Assembly (NCBI GenBank): GCA_018398815.1
Contig: CM031626.1
Coordinates: 44,020,977 to 44,084,976, forward strand
Direction: 5' to 3'
Source of the DNA: Conus ventricosus
Taxonomy: Eukaryota > Mollusca > Gastropoda > Neogastropoda > Conidae
DNA length: 64,000 nt
Part shown: piece by piece, positions 23,621 through 33,970 of the stretch
Layout of the letters: every line of letters begins with the position of its first letter
Position numbering within the stretch: the stretch's first letter is position 1
Translations under genes and position numbers: made by a program
The notes under the pieces: generated by a model
Databases searched by the model: none
The model's input: the letters and a program-made list of their open reading frames with translations, nothing else
Told to the model about the DNA's origin: nothing

Positions 23621-23709
23621 GAGAGAATTGAGAGTCTGTCTGATGTGGAAAAACTCCTTCTCTACCTCAAGCTGCCCACTGGGTCGGCGTCAGAGGACGT
23701 CTTACGACA
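23621..23709 (+). CDS. RFX7: RFX5/7-type transcription factor, exon A (N-terminal helix)
   Basis: The acceptor is a T10-CCCTCCACAG tract and the donor is CA|GTAAGT (GT at 23710). Entry is phase 0 and exit phase 2. The 29 complete codons read E-R-I-E-S-L-S-D-V-E-K-L-L-L-Y-L-K-L-P-T-G, matching the N-terminal helix of vertebrate RFX5 and RFX7 (D-x-x-K-L-Y-L-Y-L-Q-L-P-S-G), a region tied to oligomerisation in RFX5. Upstream coding sequence must exist because no start codon is present. Phase 2 joins cleanly to the exon at 26127. The symbol reflects the RFX5/7 subfamily; a one-to-one RFX7 orthology is inferred. Confidence 0.85.
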
Positions 23710-25324
23710 GTAAGTTGTTACAAGTCTCTAAAACTAGTTAGAAAAAACAAACAAACAAACAAAAAGAAACAAGCAAACAAAGTTAGTCACTTTAACCCAT
23801 CTTCAAAACTGCCCATTATTATGCTTTTGGTGTGGTATGACGAGATACCATGAGAAATATAGACAATTGCTTCACAAAGCTGTGGCTTAAACGGAATTGA
23901 AATAACATAGAACTTAAGGCTGTATAGGCTGTAGATTATTTTCCAATAAAAAAAAAGGCCAAGTTTAGTTAGGAGAGAAAGAAAAAGTAGAAGAAGAATC
24001 ACTGAAGACTTAAGATTTTACCATCGACCATTTAGGTGTGTGTGTGTGTGTGTGTTTTGTAGGTGGAATCAAAACCATTCGATAACTGGTAAGATTTCCA
24101 TCTTTTTAGTCCACACTCTTGTTGTGTGTAAAGCAAAGTGCCACTGACAGTGCTATGAAGTCTGACTCAGAGCTGCCAAATGCTTCGTTCCGGACATAGC
24201 ATGCTACGATTACATTGCCAATGATATGCTGCTACACTTTATATGACAAAATGCAGTGCCAAAAAAGAACATAAATTGAAAGAAAAACAAAATGAAACAA
24301 AAACGCTTCATGGATTTGGCAACAGCCTAAAGGAGCAAAGTGGAGGTAGATCTTTAGACAAGAAGCTTATTTTGTCAAAGAAAGGCCAAGTTCAATAAAA
24401 AGAGGGAAAACAAGCAGAAGGAAAATTGCAAATTGCAACAACAACAACAAAATTGCAATTTTGCCATCATGTTGGTTATTTTTGTTGTCGGCCATTTTGC
24501 TTTTTTGGTACGTCCAGTGTTCCTTACAGCGTAAATATAAAATGGAAGGTCCTTGGCACCCTCGGCTGGAAAATCTTCTCTCCGATGTTTGTAACACTCT
24601 CATACTTGGATTCGCTGTCTGCTTACTGTGGTACACTTCTACTAGTTTAAGGCAGCCAAGCTTAAACATTTGAAGAATCAGATGCACTAGTGTAAATGTG
24701 TGAGTGTTTGTGTCATCCATCACACTGACACATGACTGCCTGCTCTTTTGAAAGAGGAAATGGGATTTGACATGAGATAAGAGTTTTCTTAGATCAACGG
24801 CCTTGGTGATAGTATGAGCACTGCCCCAATTTTGGTCAAGAATTGAAAATAATATCTTAGATACAAAGCGAGTGGCAGAATCTTTGTCATTGTCTTCATT
24901 GGGAACACTGAAGAAGAGAAAGAAGAAAGAAGTATCTCCTCAGTAAAATTGGAGGCTGATCCTGCCTCCAGCAAGCTTTTAGAGGGCAAGAGCCACTGAA
25001 TCAAAATAATAGCAGTTTTCTTGCAGGCTATGTGAAGACTTGGATGCTCTGGCGGCGCTTGCCAGTTGCTGAAGGTGGATATGCAGTTGCATGTGAGGCA
25101 TTCATCACCCAAAATTACAAAATCTTTGCTCCCAGTTGTGCATTATAAGGAACACTGAGATCAAATCTGCTCGATAACTAGCGAGATTTTGTTGCATTTG
25201 TGGAGTGGAGTCATCACAAAATGTGTAACACTTTGACTCCCACAGTTTGTAACTTATTTGGAACACTAGAATCAAATCGCACGATAACTACGTTGATTTA
25301 CTGTGCCTCTTAGTACCCACAATT

Positions 25325-25672
25325 TTATAGAAGACACCAGAGAAGCAGTCCCCACAGTCACAGAGCCAGTGTCATAGAAGATACCAGTGGAATCATACTA
25401 CACTCCAGAACTGTCATAAAGCTGCACCGAGAGGCAAAATCGCACTACGCTCTAGTTTGAGACTGTGTTAGAAGACACAGAGAGAGATCCAAATTGAGCG
25501 CCACAGAGACATTCATAGAAGACACCAGAGAAGAAATCCCAACTACAACTCCACAGAGACAGTGTCATAGAAGACACCAGAGAAGAAGAATCCCAACTTC
25601 AGCTCCACAAGACAGTGTCATAGAAGACACCAGAGAAGAAGAATCCAACTTCAGCTCCACTACAGATCAAAA
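25325..25672. repeat. About 53-bp tandem repeat, four to five copies
   Basis: The unit contains GTCATAGAAGACACCAGAGA and TCCACAGAGACA. Earlier copies are more diverged. Confidence 0.85.
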
Positions 25673-25823
25673 TATCAGTGCATGCTTAAATTTGGAATGC
25701 ATCTCATGAAATGTCAAAGCGCTAAACTTTGCACTTAGTTAAGGCTGTGGCAGCTCTGTGTTTGGTCTTAAGCAGGTATATGATTGGAATTCTGTCAGGC
25801 TTCTACTCAGTGTTAGGGGTCAA

Positions 25824-26107
25824 ATGTAAAGACTGGAATCTGCCTAGTTTCTGAGAGAGTTGCTCAAATGGTGTTGCCCCGAACAACCAGAAAAATGTAA
25901 AGACTGGAATCAGCCTAGTTTCTGAGAGAGTTGCTCAAATGGTGTTGCCCCGAACAACCAGAGAAATGTAAAGACTGGAATCAGCCTAGTTTCTGAGAGA
26001 GTTGCTCAAATGGTGTTGCCCCGAACAACCAGAGAAATGTAAAGACTGGAATCAGCCTAGTTTCTGAGAGAGTTGCTCAAATGGTGTTGCCCCCAACAAC
26101 CAGAGAA
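25824..26107. repeat. 71-bp tandem repeat, four copies, abutting exon B
   Basis: The unit includes GTAAAGACTGGAATCAGCCT and GGTGTTGCCCCGAACAACCA, with copies almost identical. The array ends 19 bases upstream of the exon at 26127. Confidence 0.92.
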
Positions 26108-26126
26108 AAGGTGGAGTCTGTTGCAG

Positions 26127-26254
26127 AACGCCCACGTCATGTCTGTACGCGTCCAATCGTCTGGAGCAGGCTCAGGCCTTCACCTGGATCCGCAGTCACC
26201 TGGAAGAAGACAGTCACATCTGTGTGCCAAGCATGAGGTGTATGACGATTACAG
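26127..26254 (+). CDS. RFX7: RFX5/7-type transcription factor, exon B (start of DNA-binding domain), frameshifted
   Basis: The acceptor is TCTGTTGCAG and the donor is ACAG|GTGAGT. Entry phase 2 completes a Gln codon from exon A. The frame then reads ...N-R-L-E-Q-A-Q-A-F-T-W-I-R-S-H-L-E-E-D-S-H-I-C-V-P and, in the next frame, K-H-E-V-Y-D-D-Y-R. This is the RFX winged-helix beginning (RFX7 has F-S-W-I-R-N-T-L-E-E-H ... L-P-K-Q-E-V-Y-D-E-Y). The two halves are out of register by one base at GTGCCAAG (26224-26231). One more C would restore V-P-K-H-E-V. Several decayed copies of this exon end in the following intron all read CCCAAA, which supports a lost C. The exon leaves in phase 2 (AG) and joins exon C. 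Confidence 0.87.

Positions 26255-26262
<8 letters not shown>

Positions 26263-26313
<51 letters not shown>
26263..26313. repeat. (TG)n at the exon B donor
   Basis: A TG run starts directly after the GTGAGT donor. Confidence 0.95.
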
Positions 26314-26319
<6 letters not shown>

Positions 26320-26654
26320 GGAAGATAGTAAGTTTACTCTGTGTTGATCTGTATGCCCAAACACAAGATATTTGATGATTATAGATCTCTCTCTGCATGT
26401 ACATGTGTGTGTGTGTAGAGGAAGGTAGACAGACAGATCAGTATAGGTATATGCATGTCCGAACACAAAGCGCATGATTTCTGGTCTGTGTGGGTGTGTG
26501 ATGGAACAGAGATTTATACAGACGTACAAGCCCAAACACAGGGTATACAACAATTACAGGTCACTCTGTGTAAGTGCACACAATGTGTGTGTGTGTGCTC
26601 GCACTTGTGTGTAGTGTTTTAGGAAGACGGTCAGATCAGTGTAGATCTGTATAC

Positions 26655-27361
26655 CAGGGGTGGGAATTCTCCTCGGATCCGCTGAATTCCGCGGTAGAAG
26701 CAAAAGATTTCCTCGGATTTGAAATGTTATTTCCTCGGAAAATGAAATTCGCGGAGATAGGGCCTACCTCTTGTTCGGTTACGGTCGATTTCGGTAATCA
26801 GATGGCCTGTCTAGCAGGATACAGTCGGCCTATATCCGGCGCTAAGAACTGTGGGATACATTCAAAAATGGCGTACCGACGAGACATCGTAAAGCGCGGG
26901 CTTCAGAAATTTGACGAAAACAACATAAAAAATCCATGGAGATGGGAGTGGATGGAGAAGACAGCAGACAACGAAAGGCTGTGTACATTCATGAGAAAAA
27001 TTCTGGCTCCTGGACTCGCTTTTTGTTCTCTGTGTGAAAAAGAAGTCAACTACTCCAGTCGTGGGCTTGTTGCACTGCAAGACCACGTGAAATGGATATC
27101 CAGTAAACGAAAGCAGGCATCCATTTCAATGTTCTTTTTTTCGAAGTACGGTGAGTATTTTTGTAATGTTTGCATGTGATCTATAGATGAAATCGTGCCA
27201 AAAAAAACACATATTTTATGCTCTCTGAATGTTTCATTTATTTGCCCAAAATACACCAGATTGCACAGATATGCATCCTTAAGAAAAAAAATTTTCCGGG
27301 GGGGCATGCCCCGGACGCCCCTAGATTTCCTCTTTTTTGTCTGTTACCAGTTCCCACCCTG
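26655..27361. mobile_element. hAT-type DNA transposon fragment, 707 bp
   Basis: The ends are CAGGGGTGGGAATT and its near complement AGTTCCCACCCTG, inverted terminal repeats of the hAT type. GTATAC lies directly on each side (26649-26654 and 27362-27367) as an apparent target duplication, shorter than the usual 8 bp. The element interrupts one of the exon-B-derived repeats. It encodes only an N-terminal transposase-like piece, so it is non-autonomous. Confidence 0.83.
26868..27179 (+). pseudogene. BED-finger fragment of a hAT transposase-like protein
   Basis: ATG 26868 opens M-A-Y-R-R-D-I-V-K-R-G-L, followed by a W-R-W-E-W-M motif and a zinc-finger half C-S-L-C-E-K-E-V-N-Y-S-S with a downstream H (D-H-V-K). 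This is the BED-like arrangement common to hAT transposases and proteins derived from them. No catalytic hAT domain follows before the terminal repeat. It probably gives the DNA-binding part only, or a dead fragment. Confidence 0.6.
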
Positions 27362-28269
27362 GTATACCCAAAGAGGAAGTGCAGATCGGTTACAGGTTTG
27401 TGTGTGAAGACAGATCTGTTTAGATCTGTGTAGCCCAAAACAAGGTGTATAAAGATTATAGAGGAAGGTTTTATAGACACAAGAACTCATGAGTGGCTTG
27501 TATATGCTAGCAGCAAGGAAAACGAGAGGCGAAAGGGAGAAAGAAACGGGTGCTTGGCAAATTCAAGTGAACAATAACAGAAATTCAGAAGATGAAAAAT
27601 TCTCTGATTTAACAGATAAAAGATAAGCTTGATAAGGGCAACAATTTTGCTTACGATTAAACGTTATACTCAGATAGAAAGAGAAAGGGATTGGGTGGGT
27701 GGGGGGGAGTGGGGGGGGGGGGGGGGGGGGGGGGGCTGTCATGATGGGCTAAAGGTGGGACTTCAGGATGATTTCACCTAGGTAGTCACCCGGCAGTGAT
27801 AATGGTCTGGGAAATGTAGCTGGTGGGCTTCAGCTGCATTCCACTGACTGGTGTGGTGTTCCTGTGATAACTGATTGTCAGCAGCTTTGTAGCCAAAGGA
27901 AAGCAGAAACAGGTCCATGCATGATTCTCCCACCCAGCCTGGCTGCTTCACACACTGAAACCACACAGCCATGCTTCATGCCACCCGCTGTGTTCGTGGT
28001 GTTTGTCCAGTCACTTGCTGTGACTGGCAAGCACTGCAGTAGGCACACTGGCTAGATGCACAAGCTGTGTGTCAGATTGTGTGTGTGTGTGTCTTAGGCT
28101 TGCTTGCTTGCTCGCAGTCCTCACCAGAAAAGAACAAAGCCTACAAAAAGATGTCATCACAAGCTTTGCAAATATGGAACAGCTGCATTTGATCAAATAA
28201 AATCTGTAACAGTTCACATTCTCAGTTGAGGTGAATGCATGATATAGAGCACCTACATTCACAGTAGGA

Positions 28270-29278
28270 TCAAACGCTTAATGAGGAACGGTTGTGTTCT
28301 CAGTAGGATCAAGTGGTTAATCAGGAATAGTCACATTTTCGTTTGAACCAAATACTTTGTCTGGAACAGTCATATCCCCAGCTGAATCAAATGCTTAATC
28401 TAGAGTTGTTACATTCTCAATTTCATCAGATGCTTACCTCCAGCTGAATCAAATGCTTAATCTAGAGTTGTTACATTCTCAATTTTATCAGATGCTTACT
28501 CCAGAACAGTTAATTCTCAGCTGGAGCAGCTGAATCAACGCTTAATCAGGAACAGTTATGTTCTGAGTGGAATCTAATGTTTAATCAGGAACAGTCATGT
28601 TCTGAGTGGAATCTAATGTTTAATCGGGAACGGTCATGTTCTGAGTGGAAGCTAACGTTTCATCAGGAACAGTCATGTTCTGAGTGGAAGCTAACGTTTA
28701 ATCAGAACGGTCTTCTGAGTGGAACTAACGTTTCATCAGGAACAGTCATGTTCTGAGTGAAGCTAACGTTTCATCAGAACGTCATGTTCTGAGTGGAAGC
28801 TAACGTTAATCAGAACAGTATGTTCTGAGTGGAAGCTAATGTTTAATCAGGAACGTCATGTTCTGAGTGGAAGCTAACGTTTCATCAGGAACGTCATGTT
28901 CTGAGGGAAGCTAACGTTAATCAGAACGTCAGTTCTGATGAAGCTACGTTTAATCAGAACGTATGTCTGAGTGAACTAAGTTATCAGGAACGGTCATGTT
29001 CAGTGGAAGCTAACGTTTCATCAGAACGGTCATGTTCTGAGTGGAAGCTAAGTTTATCAGAAACATCAGCTGAGTGAAAGCTAAGTTTAATCAACTCAGT
29101 CTAGTGGAAGCTAACGTTCATCAGAACGTCATGTTCGAGTGGAAGCAACGTTTCATCAGGAACAGTCAGTTCTGAGTGGAATAAGTTTATCAGGAACGGT
29201 CATGTTCTGAGTGGAAGCTAACGTTTATCAGAACTCATGTTCTGAGTGGAAGCTAAGTTTATCAGGAAGGTCTGTGAA
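28270..29278. repeat. About 39-bp minisatellite with heavy indel decay
   Basis: The unit includes TCAGGAACAGTCATGTTCTG and AGTGGAAGCTAACGTTTA. Early copies (28.27-28.55 kb) are diverged and longer. From 28.7 kb on, copies lose scattered single bases in almost every unit, a pattern typical of poor consensus quality over long repeats. Confidence 0.85.
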
Positions 29279-29439
29279 AGATTCAGTGGACAGCTAGTGA
29301 ACATTTATCGATAGCAGCGGAAATGAAGCTGATTTTCATCATTTGTTATGTGTGGCAGTCAAGAGTCTAATGTGATGATGAACTTTCATAACTCCACTCG
29401 AGGCACGTTTACAGATGTGATGCCGTAAGGTGTGTCATC

Positions 29440-31575
29440 AGCATGAAGGGTTAAAGTGTGTGTGGTGATGGTGTGTTTCAGATGGAAGGTGTTGGTGGCG
29501 TACAAGTAGTTGCATGAGTGAAGGTGATGTTTGGAGCTGTATCAGCGATGCTGGGTGCAGTATTGTTAAAGGTGATGTGTGTCAGAGTTGAATGTGTGTG
29601 TGTTGCGACTACAGAGGTCATGTCTGAATAGTGTATGCAGGATGGTGTGTGTGATGCAGATGAAGGGTGTGTGTGGGAGTGGATGGTGTGTGTGATGCAG
29701 ATGAAGGAGTCTGGTGGTGGAGTGATGGTGTGTGTGATGCAGATGAAGGGTGTGTGTGTGGAGTGTGTTGTGTGGTGCAGATGAAGGGTGTGTGTGTTGG
29801 AGTGATGGTGTGTGTGATGCAGATGAAGGTTGTGTGTGTGTTGTGATGCAGATGAAGGGTGTTGTGTGAGTGATGTGTGTGTGAGTGCAGATGAAGGGTT
29901 GTTGTGTGGAGTGATGGTGTGTGTGGATGCAGATGAAGGGTGTGAGTGTGGAGTGATGGTGTGTGTGTGCAGATGAAGGGTGTATGTGTGGAGTGATGGT
30001 GTGTGTGGAGCAGATGAAGGGTGTGTGTTGGAGTGATGGATAGTGTGTGTGCAGATGAAGGGTGTGTGTGTGGAGTGATGGTGTGTGTGATGCAGATGAA
30101 GGGTGTGTGTGGAGTGATGGTGTGTGTGTGCAGATGAAGGGTGTGTGTGTGGAGTGATGGTGTGTGTGATGCAGATGAAGGTGTGTGTGTGGAGTGATGG
30201 TGTGTGTGAGTGCGATGAAGGGTGTGTGTGTGGAGTGATGTGTGTGTGATGCAGATGAAGGTGTGTGTGTGGAGTGATGGTGTGTGTGATGCAGATGAAG
30301 GGTGTGTGTGGAGTGATGGTGTGTGTGATGCAGATGAAGGGTGTGTGTGTGGAGTGATGGTGTGTGTGATGCAGATGAAGGGTGTGTGTGTGGAGTGATG
30401 GTGTGTGTGATGCAGATGAAGGGTGTGTGTGTGGAGTGATGGTGTGTGTGATGCAGATGAAGGGTGTGTGTGTGGAGTGATGGTGTGTGTGTGCAGATGA
30501 AGGGTGTGTGGAGTGATGGTGTGTGTGATGCAGATGAAGGGTGTGTGTGTGGAGTGATGGTGTGTGTGTGATGCAGATGAAGGGTGTATGTGTGTGGAGT
30601 GATGGTGTGTGTGTGATGCAGATGAAGGTGTGTGTGTGGAGTGATGGTGTGTGTGATGCAGATGAAGGGTGTGTGTGTGGAGTGATGGTGTGTGTGATGC
30701 AGATGAAGGGTGTGATGTTGTGGAGTATGATGGTGTGTGTGATGCAGATGAAGGGTGTGTGTGTGGAGTGATGGTGTGTGTGATGCAGATGAAGGGTGTG
30801 TGTGTGGAGTGATGTGTGTGTGTGATGCAGATGAAGGTGTGTGTGTGGAGTGATGGTGTGTGTGATGCAGATGAAGGGTGTGTGTGTGGAGTGATGGTGT
30901 GTGTGATGCAGATGAAGGGTGTGTGTGTGGATGAGGTGTGTGTGATGCAGATGAAGGGGTGTGTGTGTGGAGTGATGGTGTATGTGTGATGCAGATGAAG
31001 GGTGTGTGTGTGGAGAGTGAAGGTGTGATGTGTTGGCAGATAAAGGGTGTGTGTGTGATGCAGATGAGAGGTGTGTGTGTGGAGTGATGGTGTATGTGAT
31101 GCAGATGAAGGGTGTGTGTGATGCAGATGAAGGGTGTGTGTGTGGAGTGATGGTGTATGTGATGCAGATGAAGGGTGTGTGTGTGGAGTGATGGTGTGTG
31201 ATGCAGATGAAGGGTGTGTGTGTGGAGTGATGGTGTTATGTGATGCAGATGAAGGGTTGTGTGTGGAGTGATGTGTGTGTGGTGAGATGAAGGGTGTGTG
31301 TGATGCAGATGAAGGGTGTGTGTGTGGAGTGATGGTGTATGTGTTGCAGATGAAGGGTGTGTGTGTGGAGTGATGGTGTGTGTGATGCAGATGAAGGGTG
31401 TGTGTGTGGAGTGATGGTGTGTGTGATGCAGATGAAGGGTGTGTGTGTGGAGTGATGGTTGTGATGTGTTGCAGATGAAGGGTGTGTGTGTGGAGTGATG
31501 GTGTGTGTGATGCAGATGAAGGGTGTGTGTGGAGTGATGGTGTGTGTGATATGCGATGAAGGGTGTGTGTGTTGC
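29440..31575. repeat. About 41-bp minisatellite, roughly 47 copies
   Basis: The unit is GTGTGTGTGTGGAGTGATGG followed by TGTGTGTGATGCAGATGAAG. It resembles the exon C acceptor region (GTGTGGAGTGGTGGTGTGTG ... TTTCAGA), so each unit carries a TG-rich tract ending in CAG|A like a 3' splice site. A long minus-strand frame of Thr/His-rich repeats (29566-31620) is a by-product. Confidence 0.87.
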
Positions 31576-31599
31576 AGAATGAGCTGCAAAAGTCCTCAT

Positions 31600-32150
31600 C
31601 TGTAAAGTTGTGGCAGTCAAAGAGTTAATGTTTAGAATGATGGTGTGTGTTGAAGACTGCTATCATTGTCATCGTTTTAAAGATGTGTGTCTGTCACAGT
31701 GTGGAATGATGGTGTGTGTTGAAGACTGAACTGTAACAGTCATGATTTGTAAAGATGATTGACACACAAAGGGTTAATGGTGGAATGATGCTGTGTGAGG
31801 GCTTCAGACTGTACTGCACTAGTCATCATTTGTAAAGATGTGTGGCAGACAAAGGGTCAATATGTGGAGTGGTGGTGTTTATTGGAGACAGTGCTGCGAA
31901 AGTCGTCATTCATAAAGTTGTGTGGCAGACAAAGGGTTAATATGTGGAGTGGTGGTGTTTTATTGGAGACAGTACTGCGAAAGTCATCATGGGTAAAGAT
32001 GTGTGACCAACAAAAGAGTTAATGTGTGGAGTGGTGGTGTGTGTGTTTCAGATTGTCTTAGGACTGTCATCATCTGTTAAGATGTATGACAAAACCAAGA
32101 GTTAATATAATGAATTGTGTGTGAGTGTGTGAGACTGCACTGTGGTGATC
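31600..32150. repeat. About 90-bp repeats containing exon C acceptor copies
   Basis: Units contain AAAGATGTGTGGCAGACAAA, GGGTTAATATGTGGAGTGGT and an acceptor-like segment. At 31801-31832, GCTTCAG|ACTGTACTGC and then AGTCATC closely match the true exon C start TTTCAG|ACTGTATTGC and then AGTCATG. A second good copy is at 32043-32075. Confidence 0.82.
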
Positions 32151-32154
32151 ATCA

Positions 32155-33130
32155 TTTAAAAGATGTGTGACACAGAGTTACCGTGTGAAAAGATGTGTGA
32201 CACAGAGTTACCGTGTGTAAAGATGTGTGACACAAGAGTTACCATGTGTAAAGATGTGTGACACAGAGTTACCGTGTGTAAAGATGTGTGACACAGAGTT
32301 ACCATGTGTAAAGATGTGTGACACAGAGTTACCGTGTGTAAAGATGTGTGACACAGAGTTACCGTGTGTAACGATGTGTGACACAGAGTTACCGTGTGTA
32401 ATAACTGTGTACTGCACTGCAACAGTCATCATTTGTGAAGATGTGTGACACAGAGTTACCGTGTGTAAAGATGTGTGACACAGAGTTACCGTGTGTAAAG
32501 ATGTGTGACACAGAGTTACCGTGTGTAAAGATGTGTGACACAGAGTTACTGTGTTTAGAGATGTGTGACACAGAGTTACCGTGTGTAAAGATGTGTGACA
32601 CAGTTACCGTGTGTAAAGATGTGTGACACAGAGTTACTGTGTGTAAAGATGTGTGACACAGAGTTACCGTGAGTAAAGATGTGTGACACAGAGTTACCGT
32701 GTGTAAAGATGTGTGACACAGAGTTACCGTGTGTAAGAATGTGTGACACAGAGTTACCATGTGTAAAGATGTGTGACACAGAGTTACCGTGTGTAAAGAT
32801 GTGTGACACAGAGTTACCGTGTGGAATGACGGTGTACTGCACTGCAACAGTCATCATTTGTGAAGATGTGTGACACAGAGTTACTGTGTGTAAAGATGTG
32901 TGACACAGAGTTACCGTGTGTAAAGATGTGTGACACAAGAGTTACCGTGTGGAATGACGGTGTACTGCACTGCAACAGTCATCATTTGTGAAGATGTGTG
33001 ACACAGAGTTACTGTGTGTAAAGATGTGTGACACAGAGTTACCGTGTGTAAAGATGTGTGACACAGAGTTACCGTGTGGAATGACTGTGTACTGCACTGC
33101 AACAGTCATCATTTGTGAAGATGTGTGACG
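32155..33130. repeat. 30-bp minisatellite, about 28 copies, with interspersed exon-start copies
   Basis: The unit is AAAGATGTGTGACACAGAGT plus TACCGTGTGT. Four longer units (about 32404, 32828, 32958 and 33086) contain GTACTGCACTGCAACAGTCA, a further degenerate copy of the first exon C codons. Open frames such as V-K-M-C-D-T-E-L-P-C are by-products of the 30-bp period. Confidence 0.92.
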
Positions 33131-33272
33131 AAGCGTTGATGTGTGGAGAGCGTTAATGTGTGGAGTGTTGGAGTGTTTTTTTTAGAGGCAGTGCTGGCTA
33201 TGGTCTTCATATGTAAAGATGTGCGGCAGACCTAGGGTTAAGGTGTGGAGTGGTGGTGTGTGTGTGTTTCAG

Positions 33273-33389
33273 ACTGTATTGCGACAGTCATGGTCTGAAG
33301 CCTCTGTGCCCAGCTGACTTCGGCAAAGTGTTGAAGTGCATCTTTCCCAACGTCAAGCCACGCCGCCTGGGACAGCGCGGCCAGTCACG
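33273..33389 (+). CDS. RFX7: RFX5/7-type transcription factor, exon C (core of winged helix)
   Basis: The acceptor is TGTGTGTGTTTCAG (entry phase 2, AG+A = Arg). The 38 full codons include L-Y-C-D-S-H-G-L-K-P-L, P-A-D-F-G-K-V-L-K-C-I-F-P-N-V-K and R-R-L-G-Q-R-G-Q-S. These align with Y-C-D-N-L-G-Y-H-P-L ... [25 protein letters not shown] of RFX7: recognition-helix and wing residues that contact X-box DNA. The exon ends at ...TCACG (33389), immediately followed by ATATCCTTGG, a U12-type AT-AC donor, leaving phase 2. A GT donor here would add P-W-S and lose the conserved Y-C-Y-S. Confidence 0.93.
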
Positions 33390-33796
33390 ATATCCTTGGT
33401 CCGTGTGTCAAGGGGTGTGGGGGATGGATTGTCTTTCAGCTGTTGATCACATCACGTCACACGCTCATGCATTCACCAGTGAGTGTACACCCAAGCATGC
33501 ACACACAATCAGTCCAAAAGACACGTGCATACACTTTGCGCGCACATACATGAGCATGCGTATGCATACGTTCAAGCAAACGTATGTGCCCCTAGATACT
33601 CGCACAGACATGAAAATGCACATTTTTCATGTATCAAACATTGGAATACTTACGAGTAAGTTGAGCCATTACAGTGAAAATTATTCCTAGAAATTAGAGG
33701 GTCAGACGTGGTGTGAAAAACTACTTTCAAATTTTCAGGGAGTCACAAAAATATCAAGGGGTCGCATTTTTTACAAAAATGTCTGAAAATAACAGT

Positions 33797-33807
33797 CACA
33801 CACACAC

Positions 33808-33851
<44 letters not shown>

Positions 33852-33855
33852 CACT
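33797..33855. repeat. (CA)n microsatellite
   Basis: A CA run with few interruptions inside the AT-AC intron. Confidence 0.93.
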
Positions 33856-33970
33856 CAGACTGGCTCACACATGCTAACACACAGTGAAAGAGAATGAGAC
33901 AGAAATGGGGAGAAAAAAAAAGTGCTGATGACAGTGTTCATAAAACACTCCAGATTATGCTAAACATTTG

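Larger units (their letters stand above)
23710..26126 (+). other. RFX intron A
   Basis: A GT-AG intron of about 2.4 kb. It contains a short TG run (about 24036-24053) and two tandem arrays in its 3' third, the last of which stops 19 bases before the acceptor of the next exon. No exon or mobile element is recognised in 23.72-25.3 kb. Confidence 0.75.
26340..27465 (+). repeat. Irregular repeats derived from the end of exon B
   Basis: Five decayed copies of the exon's last ten codons can be read. They are 26356-26384 (P-K-H-K-I-F-D-D-Y-R), about 26457-26485 (poor), 26531-26560 (P-K-H-R-V-Y-N-N-Y-R), 27367-27396 (P-K-E-E-V-Q-I-G-Y-R) and 27434-27462 (one indel). The true exon has P-K-H-E-V-Y-D-D-Y-R once its frame is restored. 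Copies are usually preceded by GATCTGTRT and followed by donor-like or TG-rich sequence. Spacing is irregular, about 65-130 bp once the hAT insertion is removed. Confidence 0.78.
26255..33272 (+). other. RFX intron B
   Basis: A GT-AG intron of about 7 kb. It starts with a TG microsatellite touching the donor, then irregular copies of the end of exon B, a 707-bp hAT element, a poly-G tract, and about 5 kb of tandem arrays. The last arrays carry copies of the exon C acceptor. The stretch 27480-28260 holds only a poly-G run (about 27697-27735) and unassigned sequence. Confidence 0.8.

Noticed and set aside
29566..31620. 684-codon minus-strand open frame rich in Thr, His, Ser and Pro
   Set aside because: It is the translation of the 41-bp minisatellite. 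There is no start context, no non-repeat domain and no splice evidence.
33390..33406. Conventional GT donor for exon C (GGTCC or CCGTGTGT)
   Set aside because: It would add P-W-S residues not found in RFX proteins and give phases that no upstream AG of exon D can match.
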